Assembly: GCF_001904635.1 (NCBI RefSeq)
Contig: NZ_MRCB01000021.1
Span: 38,041 to 83,809, forward strand
DNA length: 45,769 bases
Direction of reading: 5' to 3'
Source of the DNA: Hydrococcus rivularis NIES-593
GTDB lineage: Bacteria; Cyanobacteriota; Cyanobacteriia; Cyanobacteriales; Microcystaceae
This document shows, in pieces, positions 16,993 to 26,249 of this stretch. Both the position numbers and the translations under genes were made by a program. How positions within the stretch are numbered: position 1 is the stretch's first letter; every line of letters starts with the position of its first letter. The notes under the pieces are model-generated. The model was not told where the DNA came from, did not search any database, and worked only from the letters and a program-made list of their open reading frames with translations.

Positions 16993-18303
16993 TTAGTAAT
17001 CAGCTGCTTGAATTTCTTTATTGGCATCTTTTTGAGCTTTTTGCAAGGCTTTTATTAAAGATTGCTGACCCAATAAAGCACTTAAAAATTGATTATTAAA
17101 ATGAGTTCTAATAGTCGGTAAATTTATTCCAGCTTGCCATATCGTTGCATAATTTATTCCTCTGATAAAAGGAGCGTAAAGAGGATTTTCTATATATCCT
17201 AGTTCTGATAGGATCGATCTTCGGCTTGGCAAGACAACTCCACCTTTTGCCCAAGCTTGCATGCCCTCTTTTCCAGTCAGATAAGAGATGAGTTTCCAGG
17301 CTGCATCTTTATGTTTGGCTTTTTTGTTCATTACATAAGCAACTGTATAAGCCATCGTGCTTTTTTTTCCGTTTATTGATGGCACCTCAGCTGTAGCAAA
17401 TTCAAGATTGGGAAAGGTTTCTTTTAAATAAGGAATTGCCCAATTTCCGTCAACTACCATTGCGGCTTTTCCCTGACCAAACATTTCACTATCAGAACTT
17501 GCGCCCACATCTGAAGGTTGAGCAGCCGTTCGATCTTTTTGATATTGTTCGACAATTTTCTTTAACCCTTTTACACTCTTTTTTGTCGCAAAACTAGCGT
17601 AATCTTTTCGGTTGATTAATTCTCCTCCAAACGCTTTCATTAAAAAGTATTGACGCGCGAGTTCTGGCGTAATTCCCAAACCATAGCGATCTTTTCTGCG
17701 ATCGCCATTAAGATCGACAGTAAGTTTTTTAGAATATTTCCGCAACTGTTGCCAAGTTTTTGGAGGAGTCTTTAAGTTAGCTTGACTGAAGAATTGTTTG
17801 TTATAAAATAAAGCTAGTGTAGAAAAATCTTTTGGCAAGCCGTAGAGTTGACCTTTGTATCTGAATGCTTCGAGCAAAGAAGGTTCAAAATCAGCTAGAT
17901 CGAACTCAGCAGTAATGTAGCTATCTAAAGGTTCTAAAACCCCATAACTCATCAGTAAAGGGGCTTCAAAAGCCTCTAAATAAAAAACATCCGGCGCAGC
18001 ATCGCCAATTAATCGCGTTTTGATAACATCCATATACTGGTCGGTTATGATTTCAAAGTCGATCTTTATATGGGGATGTTTCGCTTCAAAATCTTTTAAA
18101 ACTTGTTCTATCAAATGTCTTTCAGTAGGATTGCTTTGCCAGCCACTTAGCGTTACGGTGGTTATTCCATTCGTATTTTGGCTACAGGCTGTCAGAGAAA
18201 AAACAATTAACAATAAACTTCCCCATTTTAGAAAAAATTGCTTAATTTTAAAAAAAAATGAAGATAAGTAGGGAATTTTATTGTCAATAGCAGGAGTGGT
18301 CAT
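16993..18303 (-). CDS. Extracellular sugar-binding lipoprotein (family 1 solute-binding protein)
   Basis: The 436-residue protein has a lipoprotein signal: a hydrophobic stretch ending in the lipobox LTAC (Cys40). The mature part is a MalE-like family 1 binding protein, with TVTLSGWQSNPTERHLIEQ at its start and a QGKAAMVVDGNWAIPYL block near 285 typical of the fold. It captures a sugar outside the membrane for the two permeases behind it. The 24-residue polar stretch before the hydrophobic segment is long for a signal, so the true start might be internal, but no better codon with a ribosome site was found. Ligand unknown: trehalose, maltodextrin or glucosylglycerol are possibilities. Confidence 0.9.
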   Translation of the reverse strand: MTTPAIDNKIPYLSSFFFKIKQFFLKWGSLLLIVFSLTACSQNTNGITTVTLSGWQSNPTERHLIEQVLKDFEAKHPHIKIDFEIITDQYMDVIKTRLIGDAAPDVFYLEAFEAPLLMSYGVLEPLDSYITAEFDLADFEPSLLEAFRYKGQLYGLPKDFSTLALFYNKQFFSQANLKTPPKTWQQLRKYSKKLTVDLNGDRRKDRYGLGITPELARQYFLMKAFGGELINRKDYASFATKKSVKGLKKIVEQYQKDRTAAQPSDVGASSDSEMFGQGKAAMVVDGNWAIPYLKETFPNLEFATAEVPSINGKKSTMAYTVAYVMNKKAKHKDAAWKLISYLTGKEGMQAWAKGGVVLPSRRSILSELGYIENPLYAPFIRGINYATIWQAGINLPTIRTHFNNQFLSALLGQQSLIKALQKAQKDANKEIQAADY

Positions 18304-18582
18304 CGACTACATAATTCTTAATAAAATGTAGCGGCAAAGATTAATTTTTGCAGCTCGATCGCTACACTGGAGCTTTTTGAGGGAAACCCAACAGGGATCG
18401 CTAATTTCTATTGTCGCTAAAGTCTGACTCTTTCGACAAGACCTCTCTAGATTTTCGATTTTTTATAAATCCCAGTTTATTTGGTTTTCAATTTTTGCAG
18501 ATCGATCGCAAAATATTAAAGATTTCTTTATGATTAGTCTGTCTTTTGACTTCCTAAGCCAATTTGAAATCCGTTCGTCTTT

Positions 18583-20019
18583 ATGCTCAAATTACCCGGA
18601 GATATTGCCTTCGTAAAAACCCGAAAGCTATCGGTTTCAGAGACGCTAACCCCACCAAACAGTACCGATAGGTTAGGCGATGCGATCGCTATTGCAGAGA
18701 GCGCTTTTATCGCTCCATCCGCCAAACCTGCCAAACAACAGATCCGCAGCAGCCTCAAAGCTTCAACCTACGATAGCATTTTCTCGACAATTTTCTCCTG
18801 CGCGACAGGCGATGTTTTACTGAGCAATTTCTTGCTAAAGTTGGGAGCTACGAGCGTAGAAATTGGTTATCTAGCAGCGATCCCCATGCTAGCCAACTTT
18901 CTCCAACCCGTAGGCGCATACTTGGCAGATCGAACGATTAGCCGTCGTTGGTATAACTTTCGAGTTTTCAGTCCAGCGCGAATGTTATGGATGATTTTAG
19001 TCTTAGGAATTATTGGTTTTGGGGCACATCTATTTGAAGCGCACCAACTGATTCAATGGACGCTATTAATTTCCCTATTTACCCATACCTGCGGCGCTAT
19101 GGGCAGCGCTTCCTGGGTTAGCTGGATGGCAGTCTTAGTTCCCCGGCGCTTGCGGGGGCGATATTTTGGACTGCGCAATAGTATGGCAAATCTAACTAAC
19201 TTGTTTTGCGTGCCTTTACTGGGAACGTTCGTGTCTTATTGGGGAGGCGGAACAATTCAAGCCTACAGTCTGGTCTTAACTCTGGCAGTCTTGGCAGGGA
19301 TTGTTAGTTTGAGCTTTCAGTTGTTGATGGCAGATGTCAATCCACAGGCAGCAAGCGAAGCGATCGCGCCTGAGTCAGGTTCAGTTCCCCAACCGCCTAC
19401 ATTTGTCAATTTCCTGAGAGATACTAACTTCCTTAAATATCTATTCTATTACGGCGTGTGGATGTTTGCCGTTAACCTCAGCCTCCCTTTTTTCAATGTT
19501 TATCTACTCAAAGACTTGGGACTGGATATCAGTTGCGTGACCATCTATAGTAGTCTCAACGCAGGGGCTAATGTCTTGATGCTGCTGATATGGGGAAAAT
19601 TGGCAGACCACGTCGGCAATCGTCGGGTGTTGCTGTCGGTAGGAATTTTAGTTGCCGCAATCCCTTTACTGTGGCTGGGGGTTAATACTGATAGGCTTTC
19701 TGTTTGGCTATGGTTGCCCCTATTATACGTGCTTTGGGGCAGCGCTTGGTCGGCAATCGATCTTTGCTCTAATAATTTACAAATGGCGATCGCGCCTATC
19801 GGGAAGTCATCGTCGAGTTATTTTGCAACTGCGGCTGCTATCAGCGGCTTGGGAGGTGCATTGGGAACGACTACTGGAGGCTTCTTGAGTCAGTACGCTT
19901 CTTTCGGCGGCATTGGCGGACTATTTATTCTTTCTGCCGTACTGCGCCTAGTAGCGCTCTTGCCCTTAATCTTTGTCCGCGAACCAGGGAGACAATCTCC
20001 TTCTCTTGTGCTTCCCTAA
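18583..20019 (+). CDS. MFS transporter
   Basis: The 478-residue protein has about twelve hydrophobic segments after a 45-60-residue cytosolic N-terminal extension rich in S, A and P. The loop 2-3 region carries LADRTISRRWYN, the usual MFS D-R-x-x-R style motif, and PRRLRGRYFGLRNSM follows in the next loop. A central cytosolic loop (about 250-275) separates the halves. A matching WGKLADHVGNRRVL motif lies in the second half. Substrate cannot be predicted. It diverges from the sugar importer across a 279-base spacer in which no operator was recognised. The N-terminal extension could be overcalled, but no later start with a ribosome site is visible. Confidence 0.85.
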   Translation: MLKLPGDIAFVKTRKLSVSETLTPPNSTDRLGDAIAIAESAFIAPSAKPAKQQIRSSLKASTYDSIFSTIFSCATGDVLLSNFLLKLGATSVEIGYLAAIPMLANFLQPVGAYLADRTISRRWYNFRVFSPARMLWMILVLGIIGFGAHLFEAHQLIQWTLLISLFTHTCGAMGSASWVSWMAVLVPRRLRGRYFGLRNSMANLTNLFCVPLLGTFVSYWGGGTIQAYSLVLTLAVLAGIVSLSFQLLMADVNPQAASEAIAPESGSVPQPPTFVNFLRDTNFLKYLFYYGVWMFAVNLSLPFFNVYLLKDLGLDISCVTIYSSLNAGANVLMLLIWGKLADHVGNRRVLLSVGILVAAIPLLWLGVNTDRLSVWLWLPLLYVLWGSAWSAIDLCSNNLQMAIAPIGKSSSSYFATAAAISGLGGALGTTTGGFLSQYASFGGIGGLFILSAVLRLVALLPLIFVREPGRQSPSLVLP

Positions 20020-20038
20020 CTCGAAAACTCCTAATATC

Positions 20039-20170
20039 AATTTCCTTCCTCTTTTTTGACTACAGATAAAGAAAGAGGGAAGCGTGGAGAGTATGGGAAG
20101 AGGGGGAGTGAGTATGGGAGAACTAATTCCCCACACTCCCATTTCTCCCGCTCTAAGGGATTTGTAGCAG
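20039..20170. repeat. Hairpin repeat family A, copy 2
   Basis: The ends match copy 1 (AATTTCC, then CTACAGATA, ending AAGGGATTTGTAGCAG). The middle differs: purine-rich GAGAGTATGGGAAGAGGG on one side and CCACACTCCCATTTCTCCC on the other, able to fold back. Same outer ends with a variable G-rich/C-rich core define the family. Confidence 0.55.
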
Positions 20171-20197
20171 GCATTTTTGAAGAAGGTATTATTTAAC

Positions 20198-20248
20198 TTG
20201 ACAACTAAATAACTTTTTAGTTATATAAAGAAAGAACATTTAGTTCTT
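20198..20248 (+). promoter_or_regulatory. psbA promoter with two palindromes
   Basis: A consensus -35 TTGACA (20198-20203) is followed 17 bases later by TTATAT (20221-20226), a good sigma-70-type promoter. Between the boxes lies a perfect inverted repeat AACTAAA (20203-20209)/TTTAGTT (20216-20222). A second perfect one, AAGAAC-ATTTA-GTTCTT (20232-20248), sits at or just after the expected transcription start. These positions suit a repressor site and an mRNA 5' hairpin. Confidence 0.65.
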
Positions 20249-20285
20249 CTCTTTTTACCTAGTACGCAAGCACTAATTCAGACTT

Positions 20286-21368
20286 ATGAACACTCTCTTG
20301 CACCGGCAAAGTAGTGCCAATTTATGGACTCGGTTGTGTGACTGGATAACCAGCACAGAAAATCGACTGTATGTTGGCTGGTTTGGGGTTCTCTTAATCC
20401 CCACCGCCTTAGTTTCTGCGATTGTTTTTATCCTTGCCATTATTGCCGCACCTCCAGTGGATATTGATGGAATCCGCGAGCCTGTAACGGGTTCGCTGCT
20501 TGGCGGCAATAATCTGATGACGGCAACTGTCGTTCCCACTTCGGCTGCGATTGGCTTGCATTTTTACCCGATTTGGGATGCTTCCACTCTCGACGAATGG
20601 CTCTACAATGGTGGTCCCTATGAGCTAATCGTGCTCCATTTTCTGATTGCCATCTATGCTTATATGGGTCGTCAGTGGGAACTGAGCTATCGTCTGGGTA
20701 TGCGTCCTTGGATTTCGGTTGCCTTTTCGGCTCCGGTTGCGGCTGCCACTTCCGTGCTGTTGATCTATCCCATCGGACAAGGAAGCTTTTCTGATGGACT
20801 GATGCTCGGTGTCTCCGGGACTTTCAACTTTATGATTGTCTTCACGGCAGAACATAATGTTCTCATGCACCCCTTTCACATGCTCGGCGTGGCTGGAGTA
20901 TTTGGAGGAGCATTATTTGCAGCCATGCATGGCTCTTTGGTGACTTCTAGCTTGATCCGAGAGACGACGGAAACCGAATCGGCTAATGCTGGCTACAAGT
21001 TCGGTCAGGAAGCAGAAACCTATAACATTGTCGCAGCGCACGGTTATTTTGGACGGCTGATCTTTCAGTATGCTAGCTTTAATAACTCGCGATCGCTGCA
21101 CTTTTTCCTAGCCGCTTGGCCCGTGGTGGGAATTTGGTTTGCCGCGATGGGAATTAGTACGATGGCATTTAACCTCAATGGGTTTAATTTCAACGATTCT
21201 ATTCTTGACAGTCAAGGACGACCGATTCCCACTTGGGCAGATATCCTTAACCGAGCCAATCTGGGCATCGAGGTGATGCACGAACGCAATGCTCACAACT
21301 TCCCCCTCGATTTAGCTTCGGCTCCAGCGCAACCAGTAGCTTTAGTTGCTCCCGTTGTTAAGGGTTAA
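20286..21368 (+). CDS. psbA: Photosystem II D1 protein, low-oxygen D1' form
   Basis: The 360-residue D1 aligns without gaps to the standard protein. All working residues are present: Tyr161, Asp170, Glu189, His190, His198, His215, His272, His332, Glu333, His337, Asp342 and Ala344, the last before a 16-residue processed tail. It should therefore support water oxidation. It departs from standard D1 at exactly the three sites that define D1' (the microaerobically induced form): Ala80 for Gly, Leu158 for Phe and Ala286 for Thr. Other changes include Phe147 and Ser144. Position 130 is Gln. The reading is direct; the link to low oxygen comes from work on the Synechocystis D1' gene. A strong promoter lies upstream and a terminator downstream. 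No Shine-Dalgarno is evident. Confidence 0.96.
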   Translation: MNTLLHRQSSANLWTRLCDWITSTENRLYVGWFGVLLIPTALVSAIVFILAIIAAPPVDIDGIREPVTGSLLGGNNLMTATVVPTSAAIGLHFYPIWDASTLDEWLYNGGPYELIVLHFLIAIYAYMGRQWELSYRLGMRPWISVAFSAPVAAATSVLLIYPIGQGSFSDGLMLGVSGTFNFMIVFTAEHNVLMHPFHMLGVAGVFGGALFAAMHGSLVTSSLIRETTETESANAGYKFGQEAETYNIVAAHGYFGRLIFQYASFNNSRSLHFFLAAWPVVGIWFAAMGISTMAFNLNGFNFNDSILDSQGRPIPTWADILNRANLGIEVMHERNAHNFPLDLASAPAQPVALVAPVVKG

Positions 21369-21401
21369 GGGTTAATTTTTGTCTTGCTATCCATATCTTA
21401 T

Positions 21402-21430
21402 CAGCACTCTTTCTAGAGTGCTGTTTCTTT
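21402..21430 (+). terminator. Terminator of psbA
   Basis: CAGCACTCT (21402-21410) and AGAGTGCTG (21415-21423) form a perfect 9-bp stem with loop TTCT, followed by TTTCTTT. It lies 34 bases past the psbA stop. Confidence 0.75.
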
Positions 21431-21585
21431 ATTAACTCGATATAAAAGTGCCGCACTGAGGTTGGCATAGTTTAAGTCTGCACCGCTCAAGTCAGCTTTA
21501 CCTATGTCTGTCCGTTGGTCGGAAGTGGGACGAAAATCCACTAACTGGGAACGCAAAAAGAAACTGCATAAATAAGCGATCGCTA
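21413..21585 (-). pseudogene. C-terminal remnant of a pentapeptide-repeat protein
   Basis: On the minus strand an open frame without a start reads AIAYLCSFFLRSQL, then GKADLSGADLNYANLSAALL, ending at TAG (21413-21415). A(D/N)LSG-type repeats are diagnostic of pentapeptide-repeat proteins, here after a hydrophobic stretch. The N-terminal part is missing: the frame runs into the end of the subtilase gene in a different frame. The tail of the remnant is shared with the psbA terminator stem. Confidence 0.55.
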
Positions 21586-23202
21586 CTACAGAACAGCAGA
21601 ACTATCGAGACTTCCAACAACTATCTTCAATGATTCGTTCAATCCATCTATTGTAGTTACAGGCAAACTGTTAGGTCGAACAATCCCGCCATAGCTGCTA
21701 TAGCCATCAATTAAAACCTCCTCAAACGACTCGGTATCCGTTCCCAGAAGAAAGGAATCCTCTTCTGAGAGCCTTGCTCCAGCCGTGTTAGTACCTGTAA
21801 GGGGATCGTAACTGGTAGCTCTGCCAAATTGTCTCTTAGCTGAGGCTGGACTGTTATTATTGTCCATGCTCGCAATTGCCTTGCCAAGGGCATTCATATC
21901 GATGCGCTTGAAGACGAGACCCGTATTTTCGACGTTATCTTGCTCGTCGTCGCCGTCGATAATGCTTTTACCTGTAGAAGCTAAGAGATTCTCTAGTTCG
22001 CCGACGCTCAATCGCCGTCCCAGTTCCCGCACGGCTAGCTGTTGGGCGAGCGCGATCGCGCCTGTTACGTGAGCAGCCGCTTGACTGGTGCCTTGTAGCG
22101 TCATCGTACCGCCATCGGCGTTAGCCGCTGCAATCGGCCCGCCTGGGGCAAAGATGGAAGTAAGGGTTTCATGGCGCTGGGAAATGGGCATAATGCGATC
22201 CGCTCCGGTAGAATTCGCATTGGCACCGTTGCTGTAGGATACGCTGCCGACATCTGAGCTATAGACCGCACCAACCGAGATGACGTTAGGATCGGCAGCA
22301 GGATACATCACGCCGCGATCGCTTTGGGAAGCGTAAAAATTATTCCCCGCCGCCGTTACGACGGCAACATCGTTACCTGCCAATGTTTCTATTTCATCGT
22401 CAATCCCATAACTGCGAATTGGCTCGTTATAATTGCCGTTATCTCCAAAAGAGAGATTGACGCTGGCAATATTGTAATTATCGAGATTGGCGACTACCCA
22501 TTGCAAGGCTTCTTCGACATACTGGAAGCTGCCACCCCCATCATCTTCAAAGACCTTGAGGTGAATGATGTTTGCACCTGGCGCCACGCCGGGATATTGG
22601 CTATCCGAGGAGGCAATAATACTCGACATGTGGCTCCCGTGTCCGCTGCGATCGCTCGCGTCTGCATCTTTAGAAGCAAAATCGTATTGAGCCACAATGC
22701 GATCGGCAACGCCATTTTTGTCGCTGTCTGGTCCGAAAAAAGGATGATCTCGGTCGATTCCGGTATCGAGAACTACTACTGTGAATCCCTGTCCGTTAAT
22801 TCCGGCAAAGCGACTATCGGCGCGGAACTCGCTGAGGTTCATTAGCGGACTGGCACCGTTGCTTGGGGGTACAATCTCCGAGCTAGAGACGTTTTTCCCC
22901 TGTGCGTAAATTGGTTTAACTGAATCGGCAAAAAAATCTTCTTCTACTAGATTCTTTGGCTCTAGATTCGGTTTGTTCCGGGTAACTGATGAGGGATCGG
23001 ATTTTCTATCGGGTTGTGGCGAAGAAATCCCTTTTTCGGCGACTAGCGACCAGTTATCTGCGCTCGATCGTTGTTTTTCACTGATTACTGGTAGCCCATC
23101 AGTGGTAATTGTTTTGTCACCACTCTCTAGTTCCCAGTTACTCTGAATTCCTAAATCTAGTCCATTGATGTCAAGCAGGGATTGGGGTTGCGTTTCACTC
23201 AT
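21586..23202 (-). CDS. S8 family serine peptidase (subtilase)
   Basis: The subtilase is 538 residues from the ATG at 23202. The catalytic triad is seen in family order: Asp in VVVLDTGIDRDHPFF (near 145), His in DRSGHGSHMSSIIAS (near 190) and Ser in GTSQAAAHVTGAIAL (near 375). The oxyanion Asn region reads TAAGNNFYAS. DSDKNGVADR next to the Asp box looks like a calcium loop. The first 130 residues are polar and of low complexity, with no signal peptide, as in several cyanobacterial subtilases. A longer reading from 23310 adds 36 residues with a basic start (MHKERIFLRSKIKRR); neither start has a clear ribosome site. Substrate and export route are unknown. Confidence 0.88.
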   Translation of the reverse strand: MSETQPQSLLDINGLDLGIQSNWELESGDKTITTDGLPVISEKQRSSADNWSLVAEKGISSPQPDRKSDPSSVTRNKPNLEPKNLVEEDFFADSVKPIYAQGKNVSSSEIVPPSNGASPLMNLSEFRADSRFAGINGQGFTVVVLDTGIDRDHPFFGPDSDKNGVADRIVAQYDFASKDADASDRSGHGSHMSSIIASSDSQYPGVAPGANIIHLKVFEDDGGGSFQYVEEALQWVVANLDNYNIASVNLSFGDNGNYNEPIRSYGIDDEIETLAGNDVAVVTAAGNNFYASQSDRGVMYPAADPNVISVGAVYSSDVGSVSYSNGANANSTGADRIMPISQRHETLTSIFAPGGPIAAANADGGTMTLQGTSQAAAHVTGAIALAQQLAVRELGRRLSVGELENLLASTGKSIIDGDDEQDNVENTGLVFKRIDMNALGKAIASMDNNNSPASAKRQFGRATSYDPLTGTNTAGARLSEEDSFLLGTDTESFEEVLIDGYSSYGGIVRPNSLPVTTIDGLNESLKIVVGSLDSSAVL

Positions 23203-23883
23203 AATTATCGTCAAAGCTATTTGGTTATCTCGAACGATTTCTTCCTCTGCCAAGTATAATGGGTTGCGTCTCTTTATTTTCGATCGCAAAAAAATCCGTT
23301 CTTTGTGCAAATTAGTATTGCATTTCTCTAAATAGTGATGAAATAGTCAAACATGTTAGCTAGGATTCATCCAAATAAAATAAAGAAATAATATGAGTTT
23401 TTATCTATAAAATAATCTTTTCAAATTAGACTTCTTGCAACAGTCAGAATCTAATGAGATAAATAAGTCAACAAGAGCCAGGAAAATGACTTTGTTATTT
23501 CCCTTGTTTTTTATCAGGTAATTCGAGCGCGATCGCAAATATTAAAGCTCTAAAAATAAAACTTTTTAATTCGTCATACGTCTTTTATCATTTGTCATTG
23601 GGGAGTAGTCGTAGGAGCGTTTTTTGTATTAAGTGTAGGTAAATCTCTCGTGTTTTTAGATAAACCCGCTGTATAGGGGTTAGTAGTTAATTGTCTCTCC
23701 ATCTCCCCTTGCTCCCTTGTCTGTCTTGTCTCCCACACTCTCCACACCTCCCATACTCCTCACACTCCCATTTCAAAAAACGGCGATTGTTAATTTTTGT
23801 ATCTTACCAGGCGTTCTAAAGAGACGGATTCCTGAGACAATCAGTAGTAAATTAGTAAATCGTTGAATAGTAATAATAGAGAA
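23203..23883. other. Spacer between subtilase and psbQ, with pyrimidine-rich tract
   Basis: No gene is supported here beyond the possible extended subtilase N-terminus up to 23310. From about 23693 to 23771 the plus strand is almost all C and T (CTCCCACACTCTCCACACC and similar), the complement of the purine-rich tracts near 7.6 kb and 20.1 kb. It could hold the psbQ promoter, but no convincing boxes were found. Confidence 0.5.
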
Positions 23884-24330
23884 ATGCCACGTCTTCGGTC
23901 TATTCTGTCTTTGATTTTGATACTGGTCGCAACCTTGTTGGTCAGTTGTTCTAGTCCCCAAGCAACTATCCCAACTACCTACACGCCAGAGAAAATCGCC
24001 CAACTTCAAGTGTTGGTAGAACCTGTAGAAGAAGTACGAGAACGGATGTCGGAACTCCGAGATCTCATTGCTAATAGAAAGTGGGTTGATGCAGGTAGTC
24101 TCATCCACGGTCCTTTCGGACACCTGCGTCAAGACATGCTAAATTTATCCCGCAGCCTGTTACCCAAAGATCGAGAACAAGCGACTAAGCTGGCTAAGGA
24201 GTTATTCGTTCACTTTGAACGCATTGATGCAGCTGCTAAAGCTCGCAATTCTGAAATTGCCGAGACTCAATATCGCGAGGCATTGAGAGACTTCGATGCC
24301 TTTTTGGATCTCATTCCCAAAGCGGGCTAA
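23884..24330 (+). CDS. psbQ: Photosystem II lipoprotein PsbQ (CyanoQ)
   Basis: The 148-residue thylakoid-lumen lipoprotein has a signal MPRLRSILSLILILVATLL ending in lipobox LVSC (Cys22). The mature part is a small helical bundle with PEKIAQLQVLVEPV, WVDAGSLIHGPFGHLRQDM and a C-terminal AETQYREALRDFDAFLDLI, as in CyanoQ. It binds the lumenal face of photosystem II near CP47 and stabilises the oxygen-evolving complex. The ATG at 23884 is preferred over a TTG at 23863 because the signal then begins with a short basic n-region. A terminator-like hairpin follows. Confidence 0.9.
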   Translation: MPRLRSILSLILILVATLLVSCSSPQATIPTTYTPEKIAQLQVLVEPVEEVRERMSELRDLIANRKWVDAGSLIHGPFGHLRQDMLNLSRSLLPKDREQATKLAKELFVHFERIDAAAKARNSEIAETQYREALRDFDAFLDLIPKAG

Positions 24331-24359
24331 ATTCAGTAATTAGTAATCGGTAGTTAGTT

Positions 24360-24418
24360 GTTAGTCGTTATTAGTTTATTTCCACTAATTAATAATTACT
24401 AACGACTAACTATTTTTC
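24360..24418 (+). terminator. Hairpin terminator after psbQ
   Basis: GTTAGTCGTTA (24360-24370) pairs perfectly with TAACGACTAAC (24400-24410), with an inner TTAGT/ACTAA stem, followed by TATTTTTC. Confidence 0.65.
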
Positions 24419-24539
24419 GAGCGGCGATCGCAAAATATAGAAAATTCTCTAAACCTAGAGTTGTTTAAGTCAAGTAAAGGAATCTGTACTATACGTATTA
24501 CAAGATCTAGAATAAGAATTACAAGCCCAGCAAAGGAGA

Positions 24540-26249
24540 ATGCCTATCGATACCATCTACGGAAACCTACAGGGTCTGAAGCCCAGCCAAATCAAACAAC
24601 TACAACGACTGTACCATCAGCGCTTACCTGGCGATCGCTTTACTACGCCAGAATTTGCCCAACGACTGGCAGCGATTAGCACGGAAATCGATCGCCCCGT
24701 CTGTGCCTATGTCAATCGTCGGGGACAGATCGTTCGCGTAGGCATAGGAACCCCTCGCCAAACCCAAATCCCCGCTCTCGAACTACCTCGTTACGGTGCA
24801 GAACGACTTTGCGGCATTCGTTGTATCGCCACCAAACTCAAAACCGAACCGCCCAAAGAAGCTAGTCTCACGGCGATGGTGTTGCAGCGATTGGATGCGT
24901 TGGTCGTGTTAACCCTGACAGGAACGGGGTTTGAACGACGCGGTGGCGGCGCGACGGGCTATGTCAAGGAAGCCTATATAGCTCATCTTCTGCCTCCGTC
25001 AGAACTCAATCCAGATAACCGCTACTATTGGACGGTTTCGCCGCCTATGAGTCTAGACGTTCTTGCCAGACAGGATTTTCTGGATTTAGTCGAAAGCTTA
25101 GAAGCAGAATTTCAACGGGAATACGTCGCGCAACAAGTCGATGCCGATCGCGATCGCGCGATCGTTGTTGGCTTAAAGACAGAGGACATGAGTAACAACG
25201 AATTTGAAACGGGTTTGGCAGAACTAGAACGGCTGGTAGATACGGCTGGCGGAGAAGTTTTGGATATCATTCGACAAAAGCGCCCTCGTCCCGATTCGCA
25301 AACGGTCGTCGGCGCGGGCAAGGTAGAAGAAATTGCTCTCAAAGTTCAGACTCTGGGCGCAAATTTAGTCGTTTTCGATCGCGATTTGTCTCCCGCCCAA
25401 GTTCGCAACCTAGAAACTCAATTCGGGATTCGCGTAGTCGATCGCACCGAAGTAATTTTAGATATCTTTGCTCAACGCGCCCAATCCCGCGCGGGAAAAT
25501 TACAGGTCGAACTGGCACAGTTAGAATACATGCTGCCTCGCCTGACAGGTCGAGGACGGGCAATGTCTCGTCTAGGCGGCGGAATCGGCACTAGAGGTCC
25601 TGGAGAAACCAAATTAGAAACCGAACGCCGTACCATTCAGCGTCGCATTGCCCGCCTGCAACAAGAAGTCAACGAACTCCAGGCGCACCGTTCCCGCTTG
25701 CGCAAACAACGCCAAAAGAAAGAAGTGCCCAGCGTGGCTATTGTCGGCTATACCAATGCGGGTAAGTCTACCCTAATTAACGCCCTGACCAATGCTGAGG
25801 TCTATGTAGCCGATCGACTGTTTGCGACCCTCGATCCGACGACTCGGCGGCTGCCAGTGCCCGATCCCGAAACGGGGGAATCTCGAACGATCCTGCTAAC
25901 CGACACGGTAGGATTTATTCACGAACTTCCTCCTTCTCTGGTGGATGCTTTCCGTGCCACCCTCGAAGAAGTGACCGAAGCCGATGCCTTGCTTCACGTC
26001 GTCGATTTGTCCCATCGGGCTTGGCACGCCCAGTTGCGATCGGTCATGGCGATTCTTGCGGAGATGCCCCTGACACCGGGACCGATGCTGATTGCTTTTA
26101 ACAAAATCGATCGCGTCGATAGCGAGACGCTAGAACGAGCCAAGGAAGAATTTCCACTGGCTGTCTTTATTTCTGCAACTGAGCGTTTCGGATTAGAAAC
26201 CCTCACAGAGAAATTGGGTCAGTTGGTTCACTACGCAATGGCGCAATGA
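24540..26249 (+). CDS. hflX: Ribosome-associated GTPase HflX
   Basis: The 569-residue GTPase has a long N-terminal extension (about 1-190) usual in cyanobacteria. The HflX N-domain follows (near 205-370, with [20 protein letters not shown] and [19 protein letters not shown]). The GTPase domain has G1 [10 protein letters not shown]3 DTVGFI and G4 NKID. HflX binds the 50S subunit and splits stalled or stressed ribosomes. AAGGAG lies only one base before the ATG, too close for a standard ribosome site, yet the N-terminal sequence [12 protein letters not shown] looks conserved, so this start is retained. The stop overlaps the next start (ATGA). Confidence 0.95.
   Translation: MPIDTIYGNLQGLKPSQIKQLQRLYHQRLPGDRFTTPEFAQRLAAISTEIDRPVCAYVNRRGQIVRVGIGTPRQTQIPALELPRYGAERLCGIRCIATKLKTEPPKEASLTAMVLQRLDALVVLTLTGTGFERRGGGATGYVKEAYIAHLLPPSELNPDNRYYWTVSPPMSLDVLARQDFLDLVESLEAEFQREYVAQQVDADRDRAIVVGLKTEDMSNNEFETGLAELERLVDTAGGEVLDIIRQKRPRPDSQTVVGAGKVEEIALKVQTLGANLVVFDRDLSPAQVRNLETQFGIRVVDRTEVILDIFAQRAQSRAGKLQVELAQLEYMLPRLTGRGRAMSRLGGGIGTRGPGETKLETERRTIQRRIARLQQEVNELQAHRSRLRKQRQKKEVPSVAIVGYTNAGKSTLINALTNAEVYVADRLFATLDPTTRRLPVPDPETGESRTILLTDTVGFIHELPPSLVDAFRATLEEVTEADALLHVVDLSHRAWHAQLRSVMAILAEMPLTPGPMLIAFNKIDRVDSETLERAKEEFPLAVFISATERFGLETLTEKLGQLVHYAMAQ

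Noticed and set aside
22324-22845. 173-codon open frame on the plus strand
   Set aside because: It lies fully antisense to the catalytic part of the subtilase and has no family motif or ribosome site.
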